A stretch of 47,851 bases of DNA from Chitinophagaceae bacterium (GTDB lineage Bacteria; Bacteroidota; Bacteroidia; Chitinophagales; Chitinophagaceae), in NCBI GenBank assembly GCA_947371755.1, contig CANBQT010000022.1:1-47851 (forward strand). Reading direction: 5' to 3'. Below, piece by piece: positions 1 to 7,249 of the stretch (positions are counted from its first letter, which is position 1; each line of letters starts with the position of its first letter). The notes under the pieces were generated by a model, which had not been told where the DNA came from, did no database searches, and was given only the letters and a program-made list of their open reading frames with translations. The translations under genes and the position numbers were made by a program.

Positions 1-653
1 CCACCATTGCGTTGGCCACCCTGGGCATTCCGATTGTTATTGGATCTGCCACCAAAATTTTGCTGCCAGCGACCTCCATTATTCGGACGATAATCATCGC
101 GCTCGAAATTCTGGTTGCGGTGTTTGATATATGGTGTGTTACTGAATTCTAGTTCTCCGCCAGTGATGCTATTGAGTTCACTTCGGATAGAATCATCATG
201 TACTAATTCTTTGTGCCAGTTACTATAAGCCAACTTCATGTAATAAGCAATAGCATGTGCAAAGCCAGCTTTTTTCTCTGGATCTTCTTCTTTCAATGCT
301 TTATCAATCACCACTTCTAAGTTCTTACCTAAGTGCGCATATTTAGGATGGCGCTTGGGATAAGGAATAGGATCTGGCTTTTGCTTATAGGTTTCTTTTT
401 GAGGTATAGGGTAAGGGCTATCTACATCCAATTTAAAATCACTGATAAAAAATAAGTGATCCCATAATTTATGACGGAAGTCTTCTACGTTCTTTAAATG
501 CGGATTTAAAAAACCCATTAATTCAATTACAGCTTGTGCTTGTTGCTGTCTTTTCTCACGGTCCTCTATCGTTAATAAATACTCCACCATCTTCTGAACG
601 TGGCGGCCGTATTCTTTCATTCCTAAATAGTTTCTATCTGTATTGTATTCCAT
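1..653 (-). CDS. DUF4290 domain protein, C-terminus cut by window edge
   Basis: Reads on the minus strand from the ATG at 653 and runs off the left edge, so the C-terminal end is missing. The N-terminus (MEYNTDRNYLGMKEYGRHVQ) and the following helical region match the Bacteroidota-specific DUF4290 family, whose function is unknown. After about residue 175 the protein becomes a low-complexity tail rich in Asn, Gly, Arg and Gln, resembling a disordered, possibly RNA-binding tail (inference). An in-frame ATG at 671 would add six residues. I prefer 653 because a -7-like box (675-682) would start transcription at about the position of the upstream ATG. The gene is divergent from pheS. Confidence 0.8.
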   Translation of the reverse strand, partial: MEYNTDRNYLGMKEYGRHVQKMVEYLLTIEDREKRQQQAQAVIELMGFLNPHLKNVEDFRHKLWDHLFFISDFKLDVDSPYPIPQKETYKQKPDPIPYPKRHPKYAHLGKNLEVVIDKALKEEDPEKKAGFAHAIAYYMKLAYSNWHKELVHDDSIRSELNSITGGELEFSNTPYIKHRNQNFERDDYRPNNGGRWQQNFGGRSNNNRNAQGGQRNG

Positions 654-674
654 CTGATCATTCAAGTTCATATA

Positions 675-682
675 CAAATGTA
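675..682 (-). promoter_or_regulatory. Candidate -7 box of the DUF4290 gene
   Basis: On the minus strand this reads TACATTTG, an exact match to the Bacteroidota -7 consensus TAnnTTTG, 22 bases upstream of the ATG at 653. No convincing TTG -33 element was seen at the usual spacing, so this is a motif match only. Confidence 0.45.
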
Positions 683-790
683 CAGAAAGCAAGCTATTGG
701 CGGAATTTTTGTGTTTTTAGGGGGAAGCAGGTCTAAAATCGTTAAAAATGGCCGTTTTAGGAACTATCACAGAAACTAGGTTTCAATCAT

Positions 791-798
791 TATCTTCG
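791..798 (+). promoter_or_regulatory. Candidate -7 box of pheS
   Basis: Reads TATCTTCG, one mismatch from TAnnTTTG, and ends only 4 bases before the pheS ATG. Transcription would begin at or next to the start codon, giving a very short or absent leader. The rplM box (TACCTTCG at 5240) has the same T-to-C change, which mildly supports both. Confidence 0.4.
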
Positions 799-802
799 CA
801 GC

Positions 803-1834
803 ATGGAATCTTTATTGCAAAAAATTGAGGAGTTCAAGCAGGAAATCGCTGCCGCCGAAGCCAATACGGCCGAATTAGTAGAGGCATTTCGTATCAAATA
901 TCTGGGCACCAAGGGTTTGGTGAAATCGGTAATGGGTGAAATGAAATCTGTTCCAAATGAGCATAAGAAAGCATTTGGTCAGGTATTGAATGATTTTAAA
1001 TTGTTTGTAGAAAGCAAGTTTGAAACGCTCAAAGAGAATGCTGTTGGTGGTGCAGAAGCATCTGGAACTAACATTGACCTTTCATTACCTGGAGATCCCA
1101 TTGCAGTTGGCACACGACATCCTTTGAATATTGTTCGGAATCAGATCGTATCCATCTTTCAGCGTTTAGGATTTGCAGTGGCTGAAGGACCAGAGATAGA
1201 AGACGACTGGCACAATTTCGGTGCCATGAATTTACCAGAAGATCATCCGGCACGTGATATGCAGGACACTTTTTATATCAATCAAGATCCGGCATGGTTG
1301 TTAAGAACACATACCAGTAGCGTACAAGCCAGGGTGATGGAAACCCAAAAGCCTCCCATCAGAGTAATTTGTCCAGGTCGTGTTTATCGTAACGAAACCA
1401 TTTCAGCTCGTGCGCATTGCTTCTTTCATCAGGTGGAAGGATTGTATATTGATGAGCATGTAAGTTTTGCTGATCTGAAACAAACATTATACTTCTTTGT
1501 ACAGGAAATGTTTGGTAAAGATGTGAAGGTTCGTTTCCGCCCAAGCTATTTCCCATTCACAGAACCAAGTGCAGAGATGGATATCAGTTGTTTGATCTGT
1601 GGTGGTGATGGTTGTAATATTTGTAAACACACCGGATGGGTGGAGATTTTGGGTAGTGGTATGGTGCATCCAAAAGTGTTAGATAATTTTGGAATTGATT
1701 CTAATAAGTATACTGGCTTTGCATTTGGTATGGGTGTAGAACGTATCACTCAATTAAAATACCAGGTAAATGATCTGCGTTTATATTCACAGAATGATGT
1801 ACGATTCCTGAAGCAGTTTACGGGGGTGATATAA
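803..1834 (+). CDS. pheS: Phenylalanine--tRNA ligase alpha subunit
   Basis: Catalytic alpha subunit of the (alpha-beta)2 cytoplasmic enzyme that charges tRNA-Phe. The product is 343 residues, normal for the family. Residues 1-90 form the Lys/Glu-rich N-terminal coiled coil. The class II synthetase core follows, with the region around HPLNIVRNQIVSIF, motif 2 containing RVYRNETISARAHCFFHQVEG, a Cys-rich knuckle (CLICGGDGCNIC) and motif 3 with GFAFGMGVERI. The start MESLLQKIEEF is the first ATG after a -7-like box. The beta subunit gene pheT is not adjacent: the next gene is a desaturase, so the two subunits are encoded separately. This is common in Bacteroidota. Confidence 0.97.
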   Translation: MESLLQKIEEFKQEIAAAEANTAELVEAFRIKYLGTKGLVKSVMGEMKSVPNEHKKAFGQVLNDFKLFVESKFETLKENAVGGAEASGTNIDLSLPGDPIAVGTRHPLNIVRNQIVSIFQRLGFAVAEGPEIEDDWHNFGAMNLPEDHPARDMQDTFYINQDPAWLLRTHTSSVQARVMETQKPPIRVICPGRVYRNETISARAHCFFHQVEGLYIDEHVSFADLKQTLYFFVQEMFGKDVKVRFRPSYFPFTEPSAEMDISCLICGGDGCNICKHTGWVEILGSGMVHPKVLDNFGIDSNKYTGFAFGMGVERITQLKYQVNDLRLYSQNDVRFLKQFTGVI

Positions 1835-1839
1835 TAACT

Positions 1840-1916
1840 TTAAAGTCAAAATTCAAAAGTGAAAATGGTGGTTTAATACATGTTTTTGACTTTTTACTTT
1901 TGAATTTTGACTTTAA
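1840..1916. repeat. Long intergenic inverted repeat (AAAGTCAAAATTC family)
   Basis: The left arm TAAAGTCAAAATTCAAAAGT (1841-1860) is the perfect reverse complement of the right arm at 1896-1915. One further pair lies outside and about five more, including a G-U, lie inside, around a loop of roughly 25 bases. It sits just after pheS and may fold at the 3' end of its transcript, but no T-run follows, so it is not a standard terminator. Related words recur at 2704-2733 and 2819-2850. Confidence 0.85.
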
Positions 1917-1963
1917 TACTCCTAACTTGACATCGTTTTAGTTTCAATAAAGCCCCCCATTTC

Positions 1964-2716
1964 ATGCTTGCTATTATTATTTTCTTTTTAGGCCATTGGT
2001 TTTTATCCTTGTTTTTTCATTCGTTTTTTTTGCACAGATTTGCTTCTCATAAAATGTATGAGATCAGTAAAAACTGGGAGCGCGTATTTTATGTGAGTAC
2101 CTGGTTTGTGCAAGGTTCTTCATTTTTGGTACCACGAGCCTATGGCGTGATGCACAGGATGCACCATGTATACAGCGACACGGAAAAGGATCCACATTCT
2201 CCGCATTTTTTTAAAGATGTGTATCAGATGATGAAGAGTACTATAAACATTTTTCGTGGTTTTTTAACTGGAAAGAATTTACCTGAGGCGCAGTTTACAG
2301 AAGACTATTTACCTGTTTGGGATAAGCTTGATAAATTTGGGCATCATATCATTACCCGCATCGCTTTCGGCGTTTTATACACCACATTCTATATTTATTT
2401 TGCCCCCAATGCCTGGTGGTTTTTATTATTACCCATCCATTTTTTAATGGGGCCTATTCAAGGAGCTGTTGTTAATTGGTGTGGTCATAAATATGGTTAC
2501 AGCAACTTTGATAATGGTGATCATTCAAAAAATTCCTCTCCTTGGGGCATTGTATTAATGGGCGAATTGTTTCAGAACAATCACCATTATGCAAAAGACG
2601 ATGCCAACTTTGCCAAGAAATGGTTTGAATTCGATTTAACCTTTTTCGTGATGCGCGGCATGGATGCAATAGGGATTATTAAGTTAAACCCGGTTCCTCT
2701 GAAAATTCAAAAGTAA
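1964..2716 (+). CDS. Acyl-CoA / fatty acid desaturase (membrane di-iron)
   Basis: Integral membrane fatty-acid desaturase of the stearoyl-CoA desaturase family, expected to introduce a double bond into acyl chains at the inner membrane with a di-iron centre. The product has 250 residues. An N-terminal hydrophobic segment is followed by His box 1 (HRFASH), His box 2 (HRMHHVYSDTEKDPHSPH) and His box 3 (GELFQNNHHY), with further hydrophobic segments between boxes 2 and 3 (about residues 120-165). In box 3 the usual leading His of HNNHH is Gln. I believe this occurs in a Bacteroidota subfamily, so it need not mean inactivity. It is flanked on both sides by copies of the AAAATTCAAAAG repeat. Exact regiospecificity cannot be told from sequence. 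Confidence 0.88.
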   Translation: MLAIIIFFLGHWFLSLFFHSFFLHRFASHKMYEISKNWERVFYVSTWFVQGSSFLVPRAYGVMHRMHHVYSDTEKDPHSPHFFKDVYQMMKSTINIFRGFLTGKNLPEAQFTEDYLPVWDKLDKFGHHIITRIAFGVLYTTFYIYFAPNAWWFLLLPIHFLMGPIQGAVVNWCGHKYGYSNFDNGDHSKNSSPWGIVLMGELFQNNHHYAKDDANFAKKWFEFDLTFFVMRGMDAIGIIKLNPVPLKIQK

Positions 2717-2850
2717 AAATTCAAAAGCAAAAGCATTTACTTAAAACATTTGACTAAAAAAGATTTGAAATCTTATCATATTAGTATTGTTTAAATTTGT
2801 AAAGAAGCATCTGAAATTCTTTTGAATTTTGACTTTTGAATTTTGACTTA
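2704..2850. repeat. Pair of AAAATTCAAAAG-type repeats flanking the desaturase-recO gap
   Basis: At 2704-2733 the word ATTCAAAAG occurs twice in tandem. At 2819-2850 the reverse-complement form CTTTTGAATTTTGAC occurs as a tandem duplication. The two blocks are inverted relative to each other around about 85 bases of AT-rich sequence. They belong to the same family as the inverted repeat after pheS. The right block abuts the recO start, so a TTG at 2836 inside it is not a credible start codon. Confidence 0.75.
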
Positions 2851-2853
2851 CTT

Positions 2854-3591
2854 ATGGTCCATACAACTAGGGGAATTGTTCTGCGCACAGTAAAATATGG
2901 TGATACCAGTATCATTACTACTGTGTATACAGCATTATTTGGTGTGCAGAGTTATATTGTGAAGGGTGTGCGGAAGAGCAGTAAAACATCAGCAGGCAAA
3001 GCCAGTTATTTTCAACCCGCTGCCTTATTGGAAATGGAAGTGCATCAAAATAATATGAAGCACTTGCAATTCATTCGTGAGTATCAGTGGAGTTATTTAT
3101 ATGAAAAGGTTTTGTTTGATGTAGTTAGAAATACTGTTGCTTCCTATATAGTAGAGTTATTGCAACACGCATTGAAAGAGCCAGAAGCAAATCCGGAACT
3201 ATTTTATTTAACTGAAGATGCATTGAAAGCTTTAGATAAGGGTTCAGATGCATTTACTGCGAATCTTCCGCTTTATTTTACACTTCAATTAGCGAGTGAG
3301 TTAGGTTTTCAATTATTGGGAGAGTATAGTGACGCAACAGCTTTTTTTGATCTACAAGAAGGTATGTTTATTAAAGATGCACCTACACATCCTTATTATA
3401 TTGAGGGGGAGTTAGCAAAAATTACTTCACAGATCTTACACTGTAATGAATTAGCTGATCTGGAATATTTATCTCTGAATAGAACCATTCGAAGAGCTTT
3501 ATTAGCGGCTTATCAAAGCTTCATGTCGCTGCATATTCAAGACTTTGGAGAAATAAAAAGTCTCGCCATTATTCAGGAAGTGCTGGGATAA
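2854..3591 (+). CDS. recO: DNA repair protein RecO
   Basis: RecO works with RecR and RecF to load RecA onto SSB-coated DNA during recombinational repair. The product is 245 residues, normal length. The N-terminal OB-fold is recognisable from MVHTTRGIVLRTVKYGDTS and the following YIVKGVRKS segment. The C-terminal helical domain (about residues 85-245) ends in SLAIIQEVLG. The four-Cys zinc site found in some RecO proteins is absent. The start is the ATG at 2854, because the in-frame TTG upstream lies inside a repeat. It converges with the amidohydrolase, with only two bases between the two stop codons. Confidence 0.93.
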   Translation: MVHTTRGIVLRTVKYGDTSIITTVYTALFGVQSYIVKGVRKSSKTSAGKASYFQPAALLEMEVHQNNMKHLQFIREYQWSYLYEKVLFDVVRNTVASYIVELLQHALKEPEANPELFYLTEDALKALDKGSDAFTANLPLYFTLQLASELGFQLLGEYSDATAFFDLQEGMFIKDAPTHPYYIEGELAKITSQILHCNELADLEYLSLNRTIRRALLAAYQSFMSLHIQDFGEIKSLAIIQEVLG

Positions 3592-3593
3592 TC

Positions 3594-4781
3594 TTATAGC
3601 AAGCGTTTAGCCTTACTATTATTTGTTATTGCTTTATTTTCTATCTGATCTATTAAGATAACACCAGGTATTTTACCTTTTTCAAAACTACCTAATTGCT
3701 CAAAACCTAATGCCTGAGCACCATTGAGGGTGGCCCATTGCAGTTGTTCTTCCAAAGGAATTTTCGTAAAATATTTACTGATTGTTTTTAGCTCTTCTAA
3801 TATATTGAGTTGGTGATTGCTTGCCAAACTATCAGTTCCCACAACAATATTGCAATTATTTTTTCTTAATGATTCAATCGGAGGTATCGCATCACTGATG
3901 TATTGATTCGCATTGATACAAAGGCAATAATGATATTTATTTTGTTGCAATTCGGAGAGTGCTTGTATAAAATGAATATCTTCTTCTTTTGTAAATACAT
4001 CGTGCACTAATAATGTATTTTTCGCAGCATTGAAATTGGCAGCTACAGACTGTAAACTACTCTTACCAGTTGCAGCAAAGAAATCGAGATTTACCTGTAT
4101 GTGTTCATACAAGCGCATAAAATCGCCTGACTTATTCCTAAAAAAATCGTCTTCAAAATCAGTTTCCTGATTATGCATTGCGGTGGTTTTATTTTTAAAA
4201 TAAGGTTCTATCAATTTCCAGAGTTCCTGTGAAACAGAGTAAGGCGCGTGTGCCGCCATACTCAAAGAATGATCTCTAGAGTTTATCTTTTCAAACTGCT
4301 GATAATGTTCCAATCCTTTATCAAAACGGGATTTTGCTATGTAAGGGGTAAAACCACTAAGTTCTAAAAATGTATAATAGGCTAAACGATTTTTTGCTTT
4401 TTGGGTAACGCTGATAGTATTATTACTAATATCACCTACTGCAACTATTCCATGCTCCAGCATATCGGTTTCGGCTTCAGAAATTGCTTGCAGTATTTCT
4501 TCTTCCGGAAAATGCCTTTGAGTCATAATGGAGATCACAAAATCAACCAGCCCAGTATGCTCTGGAATCAAGCCCTTCATATGGCTAAGTTCCAAATGGC
4601 AATGACTATTTACAAAACCCGGACTCAACCATCCTTGTAATTTTTGAATACCCTCACCTGCCTCCGTTTTTGGAACAATCTCTTCGATTACCCCATTTTG
4701 ATCTGTTATTAATATATAGGTATCGTCCAATAATTCGGAGCCAGTAAACAATCCATCCGCCTGAAATTTTCGGAAAGCCAT
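3594..4781 (-). CDS. Amidohydrolase-family metal-dependent deaminase/hydrolase
   Basis: Cytosolic member (395 residues, no signal peptide) of the amidohydrolase superfamily, TRZ/ATZ or cytosine-deaminase-like branch. The metal-binding HxH is in the segment WLSPGFVNSHCHLELSHMKG (about residues 52-71). Later ligands are suggested by AAHAPYSVS, MHNQET, LLVHDVF and GTDSLASNHQLNILEE, where the Asp is the expected catalytic/metal Asp. Members deaminate or dechlorinate ring compounds (guanine, cytosine, S-adenosylhomocysteine, aminofutalosine), and the substrate here cannot be decided. It is a single gene, convergent with recO, and its upstream side faces the palindrome-rich gap at 4.8-5.3 kb, so it gives no pathway context. 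Confidence 0.85.
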   Translation of the reverse strand: MAFRKFQADGLFTGSELLDDTYILITDQNGVIEEIVPKTEAGEGIQKLQGWLSPGFVNSHCHLELSHMKGLIPEHTGLVDFVISIMTQRHFPEEEILQAISEAETDMLEHGIVAVGDISNNTISVTQKAKNRLAYYTFLELSGFTPYIAKSRFDKGLEHYQQFEKINSRDHSLSMAAHAPYSVSQELWKLIEPYFKNKTTAMHNQETDFEDDFFRNKSGDFMRLYEHIQVNLDFFAATGKSSLQSVAANFNAAKNTLLVHDVFTKEEDIHFIQALSELQQNKYHYCLCINANQYISDAIPPIESLRKNNCNIVVGTDSLASNHQLNILEELKTISKYFTKIPLEEQLQWATLNGAQALGFEQLGSFEKGKIPGVILIDQIENKAITNNSKAKRLL

Positions 4782-4867
4782 TCTTGAGATTTGTACGAAG
4801 TTCTGATAAAGAAGAGAAATGTGAAAAGATAAAAGTGAAAAGTGAAATTCCTAAGATTTATTCTTTT

Positions 4868-5061
4868 GGGAGGACAGTTAACCCTAGGCTTCAGCCTAGG
4901 AACTGGGATACCTATGTTATTGGGCTTTAGCCCATATGCTCCACACTTTCAATTTGAGATAGGATATAACTTAGAGACAATCTCAGCACTTGGGCTAAAG
5001 CCCTATTCTATCTGCCTACATTTTAACCCCCCAGCTTAAAAGCTGGAGTTAACAGCCTCCC
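4868..5061. repeat. REP-like cluster of four short palindromes with inverted ends
   Basis: This is the main content of the 531-base gene-free stretch 4782-5312. Four compact hairpins lie in a row: CCTAGGCT/AGCCTAGG (4883-4900), TGGGCT/AGCCCA (4921-4934), GGGCT/AGCCC (4992-5003) and CCAGCTT/AAGCTGG (5031-5046). The outer edges form an imperfect inverted repeat: GGGAGGACAGTTAAC (4868-4882) and GTTAACAGCCTCCC (5048-5061). Such arrays resemble REP/BIME elements mobilised by TnpA-REP (RAYT) transposases, but no transposase is in the window. The remaining bases of the gap hold the rplM promoter and leader. Nothing else was recognised there. Confidence 0.75.
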
Positions 5062-5239
5062 CCGAAACCATCTTTATACTTAGCATTTTACCATTGTAAG
5101 ACCCAAAATCCCAGTAAATTCGCCTATTACAGCACAGTATTAAATATTTGTTGCAAATTTTTTATTGATAATCAATAACTTGTGGAAGTGCTTGTAAAAA
5201 TACTTTCCATTTTTCTTGGAAAATCGAGTGTAGGAATCC

Positions 5240-5247
5240 TACCTTCG
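5240..5247 (+). promoter_or_regulatory. Candidate promoter of rplM-rpsI
   Basis: TACCTTCG matches TAnnTTTG with one change. A TTGG at 5216-5219 lies about 20 bases upstream, where a Bacteroidota -33 element would be expected. Transcription would start near 5253, leaving a leader of about 60 bases before rplM. Confidence 0.5.
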
Positions 5248-5252
5248 CCCCC

Positions 5253-5312
5253 CGAATAAATCGGAACATTAAAACCGGTGGGATAGCATCGGTTAAATTA
5301 AAAAGAAATATT
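5253..5312 (+). promoter_or_regulatory. rplM 5' leader with a hairpin, possible L13 autoregulatory site
   Basis: Within the predicted untranslated leader, AACCGGTG (5273-5280) pairs with CATCGGTT (5287-5294) through eight pairs, one of them G-U, around the loop GGATAG. The hairpin ends 18 bases before the rplM ATG. Ribosomal-protein operons are often controlled by a leader structure bound by one of their own products. Assigning that role here is inference from position and structure. Confidence 0.45.
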
Positions 5313-5756
5313 ATGAGTAAACTTCATTTCACCACCAAGTCTGCGAATGCGGCTACCGTTCAACATAACTGGTATGTTGTAGACGGCACTAATCAAACCG
5401 TGGGACGTGTGTGTTCTAAAATTGCAGCTGTTTTGCGTGGTAAGAACAAAGCTTATTATACTCCTCACGTAGATTGTGGAGATAATGTAATTGTGATCAA
5501 CTGCGAAAAGGTTGTTTTCACTGGAAACAAAGGCGCTGATAAAGTGTATCAAAACTATTCTGGACATCCAGGTGGTCAAAAGCACGAAGCAGCACAGGAT
5601 CTTTTAAAGCGTCGCCCAGAAGTAGTAATAGAAAGAGCTGTAAAAGGCATGCTTCCTAAAAACCGCTTAGGCCGCAAATTGGTTAAAAAATTATTTGTGT
5701 ACGCTGGTGCTGAGCATCCTCATGCTGCTCAACAACCAAAAGACCTGAAATTCTAA
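5313..5756 (+). CDS. rplM: 50S ribosomal protein L13
   Basis: Large-subunit protein L13 (uL13), 147 residues, an early assembly protein of the 50S subunit. Family signatures are visible: WYVVDGTNQTVGRVCSKIA near residues 21-40, the KNKAYYTPHVDCGDNVIVIN stretch, YSGHPGG, and the MLPKNRLGRKLVKKLFVYAG signature near residues 112-131. The order rplM-rpsI-rpsB-tsf is the usual Bacteroidota arrangement, and rpsI starts 26 bases downstream, so the two are surely co-transcribed. The start is the first ATG after the leader hairpin and gives the normal N-terminus. Confidence 0.98.
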   Translation: MSKLHFTTKSANAATVQHNWYVVDGTNQTVGRVCSKIAAVLRGKNKAYYTPHVDCGDNVIVINCEKVVFTGNKGADKVYQNYSGHPGGQKHEAAQDLLKRRPEVVIERAVKGMLPKNRLGRKLVKKLFVYAGAEHPHAAQQPKDLKF

Positions 5757-5782
5757 TTTAAACACATTCCAAACCAAGTATA

Positions 5783-6172
5783 ATGGAAAAACAAAAAAAC
5801 GCAGTTGGTCGTCGTAAAGAAGCTGTAACCCGCGTATTTATTAGCAAGGGAGATGGCAAGATCACTGTAAACGACAAAGATTACAAAGCATATTTTCCGC
5901 TTGTTTACTTGCAGAATCAAGTAGAAGCGCCTTTGAAAACTGCTGATGTAGTTGGCAAATTTGACATCGTTATCAATGCAGCTGGTGGCGGACTGAAAGG
6001 TCAGGCTGAGGCAGCTAAACTGGGTATCGCTCGTGCACTGTTAGAAGTGAACGCTGAATTCCGTCCTGTATTAAAAGCAGCTGGTCAGTTGAAGCGTGAT
6101 CCACGTGGTGTTGAACGTAAGAAATTCGGTCACAAGAAAGCACGTAGAAGCTTCCAGTTCAGTAAACGTTAA
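5783..6172 (+). CDS. rpsI: 30S ribosomal protein S9
   Basis: Small-subunit protein S9 (uS9), 129 residues. Its C-terminal tail reaches the P-site tRNA anticodon loop, and here it ends in the expected basic FQFSKR. The N-terminus has the conserved GRRKEAVTRVFI. The middle has the GGGLKGQAEAAKLGIARAL signature (about residues 69-88), and the block LKRDPRGVERKKFGHKKARR precedes the tail. It is downstream of rplM in the same unit. The following 86 bases before rpsB are very AT-rich, with repeated TTTCAAATT words and no clear terminator. Confidence 0.98.
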   Translation: MEKQKNAVGRRKEAVTRVFISKGDGKITVNDKDYKAYFPLVYLQNQVEAPLKTADVVGKFDIVINAAGGGLKGQAEAAKLGIARALLEVNAEFRPVLKAAGQLKRDPRGVERKKFGHKKARRSFQFSKR

Positions 6173-6258
6173 TATTTGGGATTTGATATTGCTGATTTTA
6201 AATTGGTATATCAACAACTCAATTTCAAATTTCAAATTAAAAATTTCAAACTCATACA

Positions 6259-7161
6259 ATGGAAAATAACACTTCATTACAACAGCAACTTCTGGAGGCC
6301 GGCGTACATTTTGGTCACCTGAAAAAGAAGTGGAACCCAAAGATGTTGCCTTATATCTTCGCTGAGAAGAAAGGTATTCACATCATTGACCTGAACAAAA
6401 CTGTAGATCATCTACAAGAAGCATCAGCAGCCATGAAACAAATCGCTAAGAGCGGTAAGAAGATCATGTTTGTTGCTACTAAAAAGCAGGCTAAAGAAAT
6501 CGTTAGCGAATGCGCTAAGAAAGTAAACATGCCTTACGCCACAGAGCGTTGGTTGGGTGGTATGTTAACCAACTTCAACACCGTTCGTAAGAGCGTTAAA
6601 AAAATGCAGAGCATTGAAAAAATGCTTGCTGACGGTAGCGCTGAAAGCTTAACTAAGAAAGAGCGTTTGACTTTAAGTCGCGATAAAGAAAAAATGGAAA
6701 AAGTATTGGGCGGTATCGCTCAGTTAGGTCGTTTACCGGCTGCTTTATTCCTTGTTGATATCGGATGTGAGCATATCGCATTGGCTGAAGCTAAACGTTT
6801 AGGCATCACAACTTTTGGTATGGTAGATACTAATAGCGATCCTAATAAAGTAGACTTCCCTATTCCTGCAAATGATGATGCAACAAAATCAATCGCCATC
6901 ATCACTAACTATATCATCGCAGCAATTGCTGAAGGTTTGGCTGAACGTCAGGCTTCTAAAGATGATGATGAGAGTGAAGACAGCAATAACGAAAATGAAA
7001 CACGCGCTCGTCGCCTAGAAGCTGAAGCACAAGCTGAAGCTGGTCGTGGTGGTAGAAGAGGTGGAAACGCTCCTGCTGGTGGACCTGCAGGTGGTGCTCC
7101 AAAGCGTCGTACTCCAAGTAGTGGAAACCGTCGCCCTGCTGGTGGTGGTGGTGGAAGATAA
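6259..7161 (+). CDS. rpsB: 30S ribosomal protein S2 with long low-complexity tail
   Basis: Small-subunit protein S2 (uS2). Residues 1-233 are a standard S2: LLEAGVHFGHLKKKWNPKM near the start, the coiled-coil insertion around residues 100-160, and the VDTNSDPNKVDFPIPANDDA block near residues 192-211. Typical S2 ends soon after this. Here a further 67 residues follow, first acidic (KDDDESEDS), then an Arg/Glu/Ala helix-like piece, then a Gly/Arg/Pro-rich end finishing in GGGGGR. The tail is in the same frame with no frameshift, so it is a real extension and probably disordered. It is followed by a hairpin terminator and then tsf. Confidence 0.97.
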   Translation: MENNTSLQQQLLEAGVHFGHLKKKWNPKMLPYIFAEKKGIHIIDLNKTVDHLQEASAAMKQIAKSGKKIMFVATKKQAKEIVSECAKKVNMPYATERWLGGMLTNFNTVRKSVKKMQSIEKMLADGSAESLTKKERLTLSRDKEKMEKVLGGIAQLGRLPAALFLVDIGCEHIALAEAKRLGITTFGMVDTNSDPNKVDFPIPANDDATKSIAIITNYIIAAIAEGLAERQASKDDDESEDSNNENETRARRLEAEAQAEAGRGGRRGGNAPAGGPAGGAPKRRTPSSGNRRPAGGGGGR

Positions 7162-7173
7162 TTTATTATCCCT

Positions 7174-7223
7174 TTGGGTCATTAGTCATCTGCTCATGGG
7201 TAATGACTAATGACCCAATTTTT
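7174..7223 (+). terminator. Hairpin terminator between rpsB and tsf
   Basis: TTGGGTCATTAGTCAT (7174-7189) pairs perfectly over 16 bases with 7203-7218 around a 13-base loop, and TTTTT follows at once. This is a good intrinsic-terminator shape inside a normally co-transcribed pair, so it may attenuate rather than stop tsf expression. The stem is AT-rich for its length. Confidence 0.65.
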
Positions 7224-7249
7224 ATATAACATTAATTTAAAAACTGAAT

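Noticed and set aside
748..802. Possible phenylalanine leader frame before pheS
   Set aside because: The frame starting at 748 contains a single Phe before running into pheS in another frame, and the putative promoter lies downstream of its start.
2836..2853. TTG start for recO
   Set aside because: It lies inside an AT-rich repeat; the ATG at 2854 begins the conserved N-terminus.
4842..5039. 65-codon plus-strand frame across the palindrome cluster
   Set aside because: It is built from the REP-like palindromes and has no protein-like composition; the DNA symmetry explains it better.
4883..5046. Possible CRISPR array
   Set aside because: The palindromes differ in sequence, have no uniform repeat length and no equal spacers, and no cas genes are near.
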